Shown here piece by piece: positions 52,700 through 61,094 of a stretch of DNA of 61,105 nt. A model generated the notes under the pieces. It was not told the DNA's origin. It did not search any database and saw only the letters and a list, made by a program, of their open reading frames with translations. Numbering within the stretch: position 1 is the stretch's first letter; each line of letters begins with the position of its first letter. This stretch comes from Gemmatimonadota bacterium. GTDB taxonomy: Bacteria > Gemmatimonadota > Gemmatimonadetes > Longimicrobiales > Gaopeijiaceae. A program made the position numbers and the translations under genes. The stretch is taken from contig JAJDNI010000105.1 in the NCBI GenBank assembly GCA_022340755.1, positions 1 through 61,105 on the forward strand. Direction: 5' to 3'.

Positions 52700-54159
52700 G
52701 TCTTCATCTCGTAGAGAGGCTCGAAGCGCGCGGTGAAGTGGCGCAGCACCGGCGCCTGCTCCACGAAGCGGAATCCGCCGATGCCTTCCCGGCGATCCCA
52801 GACGTCGAGCACGACGTCCACCAGGTAGTCGATCTGGCTCTCCGTGTAGACACGCCGCGGGATGGCGAGTCTCACCAGCTCCATGCGCGACGGCACTTCC
52901 TCCCCGGTCTCGGGGTCGCGGTGACCGAACATCACGGTGCCGATCTCCACGCCGCGCACACCACCCTCCACGTACAGCTCGGCGACGAGAGCCTGCCCCG
53001 GCAGCTGAAGCGGCGGCACGTGGGGCAGGAACGCGGCCGCGTCCAGGTAGACCGCGTGCCCTCCGGGCGGCTGCACGATGGGCACGCCCCCCTCGGTGAG
53101 GTGACGTCCCAGCCACCGCACCGAAGCGATGCGGTACGTGAGGTAGTCTTCGTGGAGGACCTCCTCCAGGCCCACCGCGATGGCCTCCAGATCCCGTCCC
53201 GCCAGGCCGCCGTACGTCGGGAAGCCCTCCGTGAGGATGAGGAGATTCTCCTCCTGACGGGCGAGGGCGTCGTCGTTCGTCGCGAGGAATCCGCCGATGT
53301 TCGCCAGCCCGTCCTTCTTGGCGGACATGGTGCACCCGTCGGCCAGGGAGAACATCTCCCGGGCGATCTCGCGCACGGGACGGTCCGCGTAGCCCTCCTC
53401 GCGCTCCTTGATGAAGAAGGCGTTTTCGGCGAACCGGCACGCGTCCAGGTAGAAGGGGATGCCGTGCTTGCGGCACACCTCGCCCACGGCCCGGATGTTC
53501 GCCATGGAGACGGGCTGCCCACCGCCGGTGTTGTTGGTCACCGTGAGCATGCAGATGGGAATGCGCTCGGCGCCCACCTCTTCGATGAGGGCCTCCAGGC
53601 GACCGACGTCCAGGTTTCCCTTGAAGGGGTGCATCTGCGCCGGGACGAGCCCCTCGGGGATGGGGAGATCCACCGCCTCCGCTCCTGCCGCCTCGATGTT
53701 CGCGCGGGTGGTGTCGAAGTGCGTGTTGCTGGGCACCACGTGGCCCGGCCGGCACACGGTGGTGAACAGGATCCGCTCCGCCGCCCGGCCCTGGTGGGTG
53801 GGGATCACGTGGCGGAAGCCGAAGATGCCCTTCACCGCGCTCTCGAAGCGGTACCAGGACTTGCTGCCGGCGTACGCCTCGTCGCCGCGCATGACCGCCG
53901 CCCACTGGTCTGCGCTCATGGCGGAGGTCCCCGAGTCCGTGAGCAGGTCGATGAGGACGTCCTCGGCGCGGAGCTTGAAGGCGTTGTAGCCCGCCTTCTT
54001 CAGGTGCGCCACGCGCTCCTCCCGGGTGGTGAGCTTGATGGGCTCCACCACTTTGATCTTGAAGGGCTCGATGATCGGGCGGCGGCGAGCGCTCAGCCCG
54101 GTGTCACGACCCGCCGCCGGTCCGACGTCCGCGCTGTTCGGTGGGTTCACGGGATTCAC
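52696..54159 (-). CDS. tnaA: Tryptophanase (beta-eliminating lyase)
   Basis: A 487-residue PLP lyase of the tryptophanase/tyrosine phenol-lyase family, giving indole (or phenol), pyruvate and ammonia. Seen are YAGSKSWYRFESAVKGIFG, PTHQGRAAERILF, NTHFDTTRANIEAAGAEAVDL, NNTGGGQPVSMANI, YLDACRFAENAFFIKERE and the PLP lysine region TMSAKKDGLANIGGF. Tyrosine phenol-lyase has Arg in VRSMERG; here the position reads VRGVEIG, without Arg, which favours tryptophanase. GTG 54159 has AAGGA about ten bases upstream. No TnaC leader or tryptophan permease is adjacent. Confidence 0.85.
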   Translation of the reverse strand: MNPVNPPNSADVGPAAGRDTGLSARRRPIIEPFKIKVVEPIKLTTREERVAHLKKAGYNAFKLRAEDVLIDLLTDSGTSAMSADQWAAVMRGDEAYAGSKSWYRFESAVKGIFGFRHVIPTHQGRAAERILFTTVCRPGHVVPSNTHFDTTRANIEAAGAEAVDLPIPEGLVPAQMHPFKGNLDVGRLEALIEEVGAERIPICMLTVTNNTGGGQPVSMANIRAVGEVCRKHGIPFYLDACRFAENAFFIKEREEGYADRPVREIAREMFSLADGCTMSAKKDGLANIGGFLATNDDALARQEENLLILTEGFPTYGGLAGRDLEAIAVGLEEVLHEDYLTYRIASVRWLGRHLTEGGVPIVQPPGGHAVYLDAAAFLPHVPPLQLPGQALVAELYVEGGVRGVEIGTVMFGHRDPETGEEVPSRMELVRLAIPRRVYTESQIDYLVDVVLDVWDRREGIGGFRFVEQAPVLRHFTARFEPLYEMKT

Positions 54160-54163
54160 GCTG

Positions 54164-54991
54164 CTACCGTCCTTTCCACACGGGAGGTCGCTTCTCGAGA
54201 AAGGCCGTGAGCCCCTCCCGGGCGTCCTCGAGGCTCATGAGCTCATCCAGGTAGATGCGCTCCACGGCCGGGAGCGCATCGGCCAGCGAAGCGTTGGCGC
54301 CCTCGTCCACCGCGCGCTTCGCCAGGCGCAGGACCGGGCCGCTCAGCTCGGAGATGGAGCGCAGGTACTCTTCGGCCGCACCGGGGAATTCGTCCTTGGG
54401 CCACACCTGCTGGACGAAGCCCATGTGAGCGGCCTCCTCGGCCAGGACCGTACGTCCGGTCAGGCAGAGGTCCAGCGCACGGGCGCGTCCCACCATGCCA
54501 GGGAGCACAGCGGAGGCGAACGGGGCCAGCACGCCCAACAGGATCTCCGGCTGGCCGAGCTTGGCCCCGGCACGGGCCACGGTGATGTCGCACGCGAGCG
54601 CCAGCTCCATGCCGCCGCCGAGCGCGGCGCCGTTCACCATCGCGACGGTGGGCATCTCCGCAGAGCGCACGCGTAGCAGCGCCTCGTGGAAGGACTCGAT
54701 CATGTCGTGCACGCGGTCCTCGGTGTGATCGGCCACGTCCACGCCGGCGCAGAACGCTCGGCCCGCTCCTGTGATGGCCACGACGGCGACGTCGGCATCC
54801 GCGGCGAGGAGGTCCATCGCGGCCGTGAGCTCCCTGAGCATGTCGATATTCAGCACGTTGAGCGGAGGGCGGTCGAGGACCACCTTGGCCGCTCCACGGA
54901 CGCGCTCCACGTGGAGGTACTGGAAGCCGGCAGCCGTGGTGTCGCTCGAGCCGGGTTCGTTGTCGGCAGTCTTGCTGTCCAACGGCGTCAT
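54164..54991 (-). CDS. dch: Enoyl-CoA hydratase-like, resembling cyclohexa-1,5-dienecarbonyl-CoA hydratase (Dch)
   Basis: A 275-residue crotonase-superfamily enzyme. The oxyanion hole is given by AFCAGVDVADH and NGAALGGGMELALACD. The overall pattern, including DHTEDRVHDMIESFH, KLGQPEILLGVLAPFASAVLP and the close YLDELMSLEDAREGLTAFLEKRPPVW, fits the Dch subfamily of the anaerobic benzoyl-CoA pathway, which hydrates the dienoyl-CoA ring product. This assignment rests on motif recall and on its neighbour, which resembles the next enzyme (Had). No benzoyl-CoA reductase or ring-opening hydrolase is in the window, so another alicyclic or unsaturated acyl-CoA may be the substrate. ATG 54991 has GGAGGA upstream. 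Confidence 0.72.
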   Translation of the reverse strand: MTPLDSKTADNEPGSSDTTAAGFQYLHVERVRGAAKVVLDRPPLNVLNIDMLRELTAAMDLLAADADVAVVAITGAGRAFCAGVDVADHTEDRVHDMIESFHEALLRVRSAEMPTVAMVNGAALGGGMELALACDITVARAGAKLGQPEILLGVLAPFASAVLPGMVGRARALDLCLTGRTVLAEEAAHMGFVQQVWPKDEFPGAAEEYLRSISELSGPVLRLAKRAVDEGANASLADALPAVERIYLDELMSLEDAREGLTAFLEKRPPVWKGR

Positions 54992-55040
54992 GCTGCGTGT
55001 TCCTCCGTTCGGGCCGGCAGAAGCCGGTCGTGGTTGTGGG

Positions 55041-56096
55041 TCAGGCGCTCCAGTCCGGCGTCAGGATCACGCGCTTGCGGAACTCGTGATCGGCGACGCC
55101 CTGCAGGAGCCGTGGCGCCTCGCTCATCGGGTGGGTCTCGATGAACGGCTTGAGCGTGATCTTCCCCTCGGTGATCATCCTGAGGGCGTCCGGATAGAGC
55201 TCCGGCTTGCAGCCCCAGGTGCCCTGGATGGTGGCGTCGAAGGCCATGGCGTTGCTCAGCCGCAGGGGCACCTTGTCCAGAGTGAAGCCGACGACCAGGA
55301 GCGTGGAGGCGAAGGTGAGCAGGCCGTAGGCGGTCTCCTGGCCTCCCGCGTGGCCGGAGCACTCGAAGATCTTCCAGCTGTGCTCCGGGACGCCCCATTC
55401 CTTGGCCTGTCCGCGCACCTGCTTACGGAGTGCCTTGAAGTCGGTCTCGGCTGAGTTGATGGTGAGACCGGCCCCGTGCGCCTCCACCGCGTCCAGATTC
55501 GCCTGGTCCACGTCGATGGCCACGACGTGGGCGCCCAGGGCCGCGGCGATCTGCACGCAGTACGTCCCGACGCCGCCGACCCCCACGACGATGGCGAGAT
55601 CGCCCGACTGCAGCCCGCTCCGGTGAATGGCCTGATAGGGCGTGGTCACGGCGTCGGCGATGACGGACAGCTCGTGCAGGTCGTAGCCGCTGCGGTCCTC
55701 GACGACGCAAAGACCCCGGCCGGGCGTCACGAGGTATTCCGCGAAGCCTCCATCCATGTCGTTGCCGGGCATGAGCTGGGCGCGGCAGATGTTGCCGCGA
55801 CCGCCGCGGCACAGGTCGCACTCCCCGCACGGCATCACCGCGGGCACGATGACCTCACGATCGCGCAGCGCCTCCCAGCGCGAGCCCGTCTCGACGACGA
55901 CACCGCTGACCTCGTGGCCCAGCGTCAAGGGAAGCCCCTTCCTGGTGGGGACTCCGTCCTTCCAGAAGCCGATGTCGGTGTGACAGACGCCACAACCGGA
56001 GACCTTCACGAGGACCTGGTCCTCGTTCGGCTCGGGCCGGGGCACGTCGTGCACTTCCAGCGGTGCTCCCACTTCCATCAGTCGAACAGCCTTCAT
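55041..56096 (-). CDS. had: Zinc alcohol dehydrogenase-family enzyme resembling 6-hydroxycyclohex-1-ene-carbonyl-CoA dehydrogenase (Had)
   Basis: A 351-residue medium-chain dehydrogenase. Zinc ligands are GCGVCHTD (catalytic Cys), GHEVSG (His/Glu) and the four-cysteine structural site CGECDLCRGGRGNIC. GVGGVGTYCVQIAAALGA is the NAD-binding loop. The C-terminal half, WKIFECSGHAGGQETAYGLL, VVGFTLDKVPLRLSNAMAFDAT and GTWGCKPELYPDALRMITEGKI, is much closer to Had than to ordinary alcohol dehydrogenases. Had oxidises the 6-hydroxy-CoA made by Dch. ATG 56096 has GAGGTG upstream; a longer start at 56132 lacks support. It is followed by the Dch-like gene after 49 bases and preceded by tetR. Confidence 0.72.
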   Translation of the reverse strand: MKAVRLMEVGAPLEVHDVPRPEPNEDQVLVKVSGCGVCHTDIGFWKDGVPTRKGLPLTLGHEVSGVVVETGSRWEALRDREVIVPAVMPCGECDLCRGGRGNICRAQLMPGNDMDGGFAEYLVTPGRGLCVVEDRSGYDLHELSVIADAVTTPYQAIHRSGLQSGDLAIVVGVGGVGTYCVQIAAALGAHVVAIDVDQANLDAVEAHGAGLTINSAETDFKALRKQVRGQAKEWGVPEHSWKIFECSGHAGGQETAYGLLTFASTLLVVGFTLDKVPLRLSNAMAFDATIQGTWGCKPELYPDALRMITEGKITLKPFIETHPMSEAPRLLQGVADHEFRKRVILTPDWSA

Positions 56097-56178
56097 GGCG
56101 CACCTCGTACATGAGAGGTCGGCTTGAACCACAAGGGTGGTGAGGTCTGCTCCGGCGCGCTCATCGGTCTCGCCCTCT

Positions 56179-56793
56179 TCAGCGACACGCCAGTCCTCCC
56201 AGCAGGTGGTTGGCGAATTCCGTTCCCAGCTCGCGAGCGTGCATGGCGCCCTCCGGACGATACCACCTCGCGATCCAGTTGATCGCTCCGAGAATCACGA
56301 ACGCCGCGACCTTCGGGTCCACTTCCCGGAACTCCCCGGCATCCACGCCCTGCTCGATGAGCTTGCGGAGGTCCCGCTCGTAGCGGTCCCGTGTCGCGAT
56401 GATCTCCGCTTGGCGCTCCGTCGAGAGCGCCGGCACCTCCAGGGCAAGAGGCGACCCACCCAGGTTTCCCGTGATGACCCGCACATGCTCACGGATGACG
56501 TAGCCGAGGCGCTCGGTGGCTGTCCCGAGCTTCATGGCTTCCTTCATCACCCGACGGATCTCGCTCAGGGATTCGCGGTGGCACTCGTAGAGGATCGCTT
56601 CCTTGTCGGGGAAATAGTGATACAGCGCCGTCTTGCGGACGCCGATCTGTTCCGCGATGTCGTCCAGGGTCGTGGCGTGGTACCCGTTCTCTCGAAACGC
56701 ACGCAAGGCGGCGTGCAGGATGTCCCGCTGGCGCTGCTCACGCCTCTGCCGCACATGGGCTGAGGCATTGTCGACCGTGCGCTTGCTGGACAC
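56179..56793 (-). CDS. TetR-family transcriptional regulator
   Basis: A 204-residue repressor. The N-terminal helix-turn-helix is DILHAALRAFRENGYHATTLDDIAEQIGVRKTALYHYFPDKEAILYECHR, standard for TetR. The ligand-binding half (ALEVPALSTERQAEIIATRDRYERDLRKLIEQGVDAGEF) resembles regulators of acyl-CoA catabolism such as the KstR2 group. It stands upstream of the Had- and Dch-like genes on the same strand and next to two GAAC-N4-GTTC dyads, so it probably represses these genes until an acyl-CoA binds. GTG 56793 has GGGAG about ten bases upstream. Confidence 0.9.
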   Translation of the reverse strand: MSSKRTVDNASAHVRQRREQRQRDILHAALRAFRENGYHATTLDDIAEQIGVRKTALYHYFPDKEAILYECHRESLSEIRRVMKEAMKLGTATERLGYVIREHVRVITGNLGGSPLALEVPALSTERQAEIIATRDRYERDLRKLIEQGVDAGEFREVDPKVAAFVILGAINWIARWYRPEGAMHARELGTEFANHLLGGLACR

Positions 56794-56820
56794 CGAGGGG
56801 GGGCTCCCTTACGATGTTGT

Positions 56821-56832
56821 GAACGGACGTTC
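56821..56832. promoter_or_regulatory. TetR operator candidate 1 (GAAC-N4-GTTC)
   Basis: GAACGGACGTTC, a perfect dyad of arms GAAC/GTTC. Its centre is 19 bases from a second, longer dyad at 56837-56854. Both lie between tetR and the divergent fprA gene, just upstream of tetR. Confidence 0.5.
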
Positions 56833-56836
56833 GAAG

Positions 56837-56854
56837 TTTGAACGCCTGTTCAAA
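56837..56854. promoter_or_regulatory. TetR operator candidate 2 (TTTGAAC-N4-GTTCAAA)
   Basis: TTTGAACGCCTGTTCAAA has perfect 7-base arms around four central bases. It shares the GAAC-N4-GTTC core with the dyad at 56821-56832. Two sites about two helical turns apart are common for TetR repressors. On the minus strand a TTGACC -35-like element sits just beyond it, so binding would block tetR transcription. Confidence 0.6.
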
Positions 56855-56931
56855 CAGGGTCAAGAGTTCCTCGCCGCGTAGGCCTCCCGAGGGCGAGTTC
56901 CACCATCCCAGCTCAAGTGTAGAGCGCCCTC

Positions 56932-58329
56932 ATGTCACGACCCGGAACGTCCGATCAACCTCTTCGCGTCGCGGTCGTCGGCGCGGGACCCGCAGGCTTC
57001 TACGCCGCCGAGCACCTCCTGAAACAGGAGGACCTCACCGTCGAGGTCGACCTCTTCGACCGGCTGCCCACCCCGTTCGGGCTGGTACGGGCCGGCGTCG
57101 CGCCGGATCACCAGAAGATCAAGAGCGTGACGCGGGTCTACGAGAAGACGGCCGCCAAGCCGGGATTCCGCTTCTTCGGGAACGTGACCTTCGGCTCTGA
57201 CATCAACCTCGACGACCTGCGCTCCCATTACCACGCGGTCATCTTCACCACCGGCGCGCAGACGGATCGCGCGCTGGGGATCCCGGGAGAAGACCTCCCG
57301 CGGAGCCACTCGGCCACCGAGTTCGTGGCGTGGTACAACGGCCACCCGGACTACCGCGAGCTCGAGTTCGATCTCTCGCAGAAGAGCGTGGCCGTGGTGG
57401 GCGTCGGCAATGTGGCCATCGACGTGGCGCGTATCCTGTGCAAGACCGCCGAGGAGCTGGCCGGCACCGACATCGCCGATTACGCCCTGGACGCCCTTCG
57501 GCAAAGCCGCGTGGAGGACGTGTACGTGCTCGGACGTCGCGGTCCCGTCCAGGCGGCGTTCACGGACCCCGAGATCAAGGAGATGGGCGAGCTCTCCGGA
57601 ACCGACGTGATCGTGCTTCCGGAGGAGGCCCGCCTCGATCCCCTCTCCGAGAGGGCGCTGAGCGAGAGCGAGGACCGCGCCCTGGCCAGGAAGGTCGATC
57701 TGATCCAGGGGCTCGCCGGAGCCACTCCGCACGGGCGACCCCGCCGCCTGCACCTGCGGTTCCTGGTCTCTCCCGTCGAGCTCACGCCGGCGGCCGACGG
57801 CGGCGTGGGCGGCATGCGCATCGTCCACAACGACCTCTACGCCGACGGACGGGGCAATCTGCGCCCCAGGGCCACCGAGCGAACGGAGCATCTGGAGGTG
57901 GGCCTCGTGTTCCGGTCCGTGGGCTACCGGGGCACGGTGCTTCCTGGCGTTCCATTCCGGGACGACTGGGCCGTGATCTGCAATGACCACGGCCGGGTGG
58001 TGGACGATTCCGGATCGCCCGTGACCGGGCTCTACACGGCCGGGTGGATCAAGCGGGGGCCGTCCGGTATCATCGGCACCAACAAGGCGTGCTCGGTGGA
58101 GACCGTGAACCTCCTCCTGGAGGACCTGGCCTCGGATAGGCTCCTCGCTCCGGAGCATCCCTCGGCGGAGACGGCGGACAGCCTCGTCCGGTCGCGTCAG
58201 CCGGTGGTCTTCGACTTCGAGGATTGGAGGCGCCTCGATGAGCTCGAGAAGGAAAGGGGCGCGGCCCTGGGCCGGCCTCGCGTGAAGTTCACGACGGTGC
58301 GCGAGATGGCGGAAGCGCTGGGGCGTTGA
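56932..58329 (+). CDS. fprA: Adrenodoxin-type ferredoxin-NADP reductase (FprA)
   Basis: A 465-residue flavoenzyme that passes electrons between NADPH and ferredoxin. VAVVGAGPAGFYAAEHLL is the FAD loop, VDLFDRLPTPFGLVRAGVAPDHQKIKSV the family signature, VAVVGVGNVAIDVARIL the NADP loop, and GWIKRGPSGIIGTNKACSVETV the C-terminal FAD motif. It resembles mitochondrial adrenodoxin reductase and mycobacterial FprA. It may supply reduced ferredoxin to nearby oxidoreductases, but none is adjacent except the Had/Dch genes across the TetR promoter region. ATG 56932 lacks a clear ribosome-binding site. Its TGA overlaps a TTG in frame with the TonB receptor. Confidence 0.92.
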   Translation: MSRPGTSDQPLRVAVVGAGPAGFYAAEHLLKQEDLTVEVDLFDRLPTPFGLVRAGVAPDHQKIKSVTRVYEKTAAKPGFRFFGNVTFGSDINLDDLRSHYHAVIFTTGAQTDRALGIPGEDLPRSHSATEFVAWYNGHPDYRELEFDLSQKSVAVVGVGNVAIDVARILCKTAEELAGTDIADYALDALRQSRVEDVYVLGRRGPVQAAFTDPEIKEMGELSGTDVIVLPEEARLDPLSERALSESEDRALARKVDLIQGLAGATPHGRPRRLHLRFLVSPVELTPAADGGVGGMRIVHNDLYADGRGNLRPRATERTEHLEVGLVFRSVGYRGTVLPGVPFRDDWAVICNDHGRVVDDSGSPVTGLYTAGWIKRGPSGIIGTNKACSVETVNLLLEDLASDRLLAPEHPSAETADSLVRSRQPVVFDFEDWRRLDELEKERGAALGRPRVKFTTVREMAEALGR

Positions 58330-58361
58330 TCCGTTCAACCCGAACAGGATCGGTGGGCGAA

Positions 58362-60374
58362 ATGTCGACGGGGCGGACAAGATGCCACGGGCGGTGCGCA
58401 GGGCTTCTGGGGAGCGTAGCGGTCTTCCTTGTCGCTCCCACGGCGTATGCGCAGGAGCTGCCGCCCTTCCAGCTGGGTGAGCTCGTGGTGACGGCGGGTC
58501 GCCCGGTCTCGGAGCAGGCCGGCACCGTGAGGGTGATCGACGCCCGGGAGATCGAGGCCATGGGCGCGAGCACGCTGGACGAGGCGCTGGCGCTGGTGCC
58601 GGGGCTGAACATCCGTACCGGAAACCAGGGCGTGCCTCGGGTGGACCTCCGGGGCCTGCGGTCCCGACACGTGATTCTTCTCCTCAACGGCATCCCGCTG
58701 AACTCCACGTTCGACGGGCAATTCGACCCGTCGTTCATCCCGGTGGAGAACATCGCGAAGATCAAGGTCGTGACGGGGACGGCTTCGGTCCTGTACGGAC
58801 AGGGTGGCCTCGCCGGGGTCATCGACATCGTCACGAAGCAGGGGGAGGCCGGGTGGAGGGGGAGCGCCTCGGGAGAGCTGCAGCAGGTGGACGGGCGGCT
58901 GGCGCGAGGCGTTCTGAGCGGCGCGGTGGGCGGGGTGTCGCTGATGGTCACGGGGAGCGCGGCGTCGGTGGCAGGCTATCCCTCGGTGGCGGGCTCACCG
59001 ACGCTGGGTGCCACGGGGTCGGCCGAGCGCCGCAACAGCGGTCGCTCGAGGACGAACCTCTTCGCCCTGGCCTCGGCATCGCCCACCGACCGGCTCCACC
59101 TGGGCTTGTCCGCGGGCCACAGCGACGGCAACTACGGGATCCCCACGAGCGTCATCAACGACAACTCCGACCCCTTCGCGACCAAGCCGAGCTACGACCG
59201 GGTAACGGACCGGAGGGGTGATTTCGTGCAGGCGGCGGGCTCCTACGAGGCGAGCCGGAGCGTGGGCGTGCGCGGCTGGGCCTATCTGAACACGCTGGAC
59301 CAGCAGGATGCCCGCTACGACGACAGCACCTACACGGTCATGGTGGACCCCGCGGTGAAGGGCACCTACCGGCAGAGGAGCCGGACGTCGGTGGGGGGAG
59401 GGGCCGCGCAGGTATCGGCGGAGGGCCGGTGGGGCAGGGCCACCCTCGGACTATCCGGGGAGCACGACGCGTGGCACACGGACCTGACCATCCGGGACGT
59501 GGACCTCGGAGGTAAGCCCCGGACGTACGGCCTGCGGGCGTACACGGATGGCCGCAGCCTGGATACCTACGGAGCCGCGCTGGAGTACCAGGCCCGGCCC
59601 GTGGAGCGGCTGGGTGTCGTAGCAGGCTACATGCACCACTGGCTCGGCCGGGACTCGGGCACGACGGGGGCGGACGGGTACATGGCCGCCGCGTATTACG
59701 ACCTCACGCCCGGCACCCGGCTGCGGGCGGCGGCGGCGCACAAGTTCCGATTTCCGACGATACGGCAGCTCTACGACGAGAGCGGGGGGAATCCGGGCCT
59801 GCGCACCGAGCGGGCGAACGTCTACGAGGTGGGCGTCTCCCGGGATCTTCGCGGGGACTCGCGGGTGGGCCTCAGCGTCTACCGCATGGACGTGCGGGAC
59901 TACATCGAGCGGCCGGCGCAGGGCGAGCCCTTCGCGAACTTCCAGGCGTACCGCATGAACGGCGTCGAGGTGACGGCGGAGACCCGTCCGCTGGAGCGCC
60001 TGTCCCTCCGCGGCAGCTACTCCTTCCTCGATGCACGCGACGACTCGCCCGGGGGCGCGCGGGAGGAGCTCCAGTACCGGCCCCGTCACCGCGTCGCGGT
60101 GGCCGGCGACTACGGCTTCCGGTTCGGCACCAAGCTCACGGCCTCCGTCCTTCGCATTGCCGACCAGTTCTACTACACCCGCAAGGACCCCCTGGAGAAA
60201 GCGCAGCTGCCGGCGTACACCCTGGTGGACGCCCGCGTCTCGCAACCGGTGCTGTCCGGGAGAGCCGCCCTCTACGCAGGAGCGTCCAACCTTCTGGACG
60301 TCGCGTACGAGGACCAGTATGGTTTCCCACAGGCCACGCGCGTGGTCTACGGGGGGATGTCGATCCACTGGTGA
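58362..60374 (+). CDS. TonB-dependent outer-membrane receptor
   Basis: A 670-residue receptor with a signal peptide (cleavage near APTAYAQ). A TonB-box-like GELVVTAG follows, then the plug domain with VPRVDLRGLRSRHVILLLNGIPL and VVTGTASVLYGQGGLAGVIDIVTK. The barrel closes with DVAYEDQYGFPQATRVVYGGMSIHW, ending in aromatic W as expected for outer-membrane insertion. It imports a scarce ligand such as a siderophore or vitamin. ATG 58362 puts the signal peptide near the N-terminus; TTG 58326, overlapping the fprA stop, would add 12 residues. An ECF-type membrane protein follows, suggesting a vitamin-uptake pair. Confidence 0.9.
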   Translation: MSTGRTRCHGRCAGLLGSVAVFLVAPTAYAQELPPFQLGELVVTAGRPVSEQAGTVRVIDAREIEAMGASTLDEALALVPGLNIRTGNQGVPRVDLRGLRSRHVILLLNGIPLNSTFDGQFDPSFIPVENIAKIKVVTGTASVLYGQGGLAGVIDIVTKQGEAGWRGSASGELQQVDGRLARGVLSGAVGGVSLMVTGSAASVAGYPSVAGSPTLGATGSAERRNSGRSRTNLFALASASPTDRLHLGLSAGHSDGNYGIPTSVINDNSDPFATKPSYDRVTDRRGDFVQAAGSYEASRSVGVRGWAYLNTLDQQDARYDDSTYTVMVDPAVKGTYRQRSRTSVGGGAAQVSAEGRWGRATLGLSGEHDAWHTDLTIRDVDLGGKPRTYGLRAYTDGRSLDTYGAALEYQARPVERLGVVAGYMHHWLGRDSGTTGADGYMAAAYYDLTPGTRLRAAAAHKFRFPTIRQLYDESGGNPGLRTERANVYEVGVSRDLRGDSRVGLSVYRMDVRDYIERPAQGEPFANFQAYRMNGVEVTAETRPLERLSLRGSYSFLDARDDSPGGAREELQYRPRHRVAVAGDYGFRFGTKLTASVLRIADQFYYTRKDPLEKAQLPAYTLVDARVSQPVLSGRAALYAGASNLLDVAYEDQYGFPQATRVVYGGMSIHW

Positions 60375-60467
60375 GCGACGCTGTCGGAGTCCCCACGCGG
60401 CTTCGGGGAAGCGTCGGCGTCGGACGGGGAGGAGCCGAGCCATGCCGTTGAGTGGAGAGGAACGCAG

Positions 60468-61094
60468 ATGACCGCCGCCGATGTGCTTCCGCTGGACGAG
60501 CCGCTGCGTGAGCAATCCCGACTGCATGGGCTGGCGGGCGCTCGGGAGGCGGGCGTCCTGGAGGTCGCGACCCTGGTGACGATGGGAGTGACATCGGGTC
60601 TCCTCACCGCGTTCGTGCAGCTGAACCTGCGCATCCCCGGTCACCACATCCTGTTCGCCGTGTTTCCCATGGCGATGGGCTTCGCGCTGGTGCCGCGGCG
60701 GCGGGCCGGCCTGATCATGGCCCTGAGCGCCCTGGGGTGCACGGGGGGCCTCCATATGGCCGGCGTGGGCATCGGGGGCATCGGCGCCATGACCAGTCTG
60801 CTCGCCACGGGCCCGCTGCTGGACCTGGCGCTGCGCTGGGGCCGCGGCGGCACGCGCCTCTACGCAGCCTTCGTCGCCGCCGGCGCGGCGAGCAACGCCC
60901 TGGCGTTCGTGGTGCGCGGTGGTGCCAAGGCCCTCGCCCTTCAGGGTATGGGTGGGGGAAGGGCATTCAGCGCCTGGTGGCCCCAGGCCATGGCCACCTA
61001 TGCCGCGGCGGGTGTCGTGGCAGGGCTCATCAGCGCCGCGGCTTGGTTCCGTCTGCGGCGCCGGAAGCGGCAGGCGGTGCAGGCCGCGGGGTAG
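60468..61094 (+). CDS. ECF-type or related small membrane transporter subunit
   Basis: A 208-residue membrane protein with about five to six hydrophobic segments after a 30-residue soluble start: LEVATLVTMGVTSGLLTAFV, HHILFAVFPMAMGFALVPRRRAG, LIMALSALGCTGGLHMAG and GPLLDLALRWG. Size and glycine-rich helices resemble substrate-binding S-components of energy-coupling-factor transporters or CbiM-like proteins, but no signature fixes the ligand. GAGAGGAA lies five bases before ATG 60468. It follows the TonB receptor after 93 bases; ATPase and EcfT genes, if present, would be outside the window. Confidence 0.6.
   Translation: MTAADVLPLDEPLREQSRLHGLAGAREAGVLEVATLVTMGVTSGLLTAFVQLNLRIPGHHILFAVFPMAMGFALVPRRRAGLIMALSALGCTGGLHMAGVGIGGIGAMTSLLATGPLLDLALRWGRGGTRLYAAFVAAGAASNALAFVVRGGAKALALQGMGGGRAFSAWWPQAMATYAAAGVVAGLISAAAWFRLRRRKRQAVQAAG

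Noticed and set aside
56179..58329. fprA as part of the Had/Dch operon
   Set aside because: It is transcribed in the opposite direction from tetR. Shared control through the central operators is possible but co-transcription is not.
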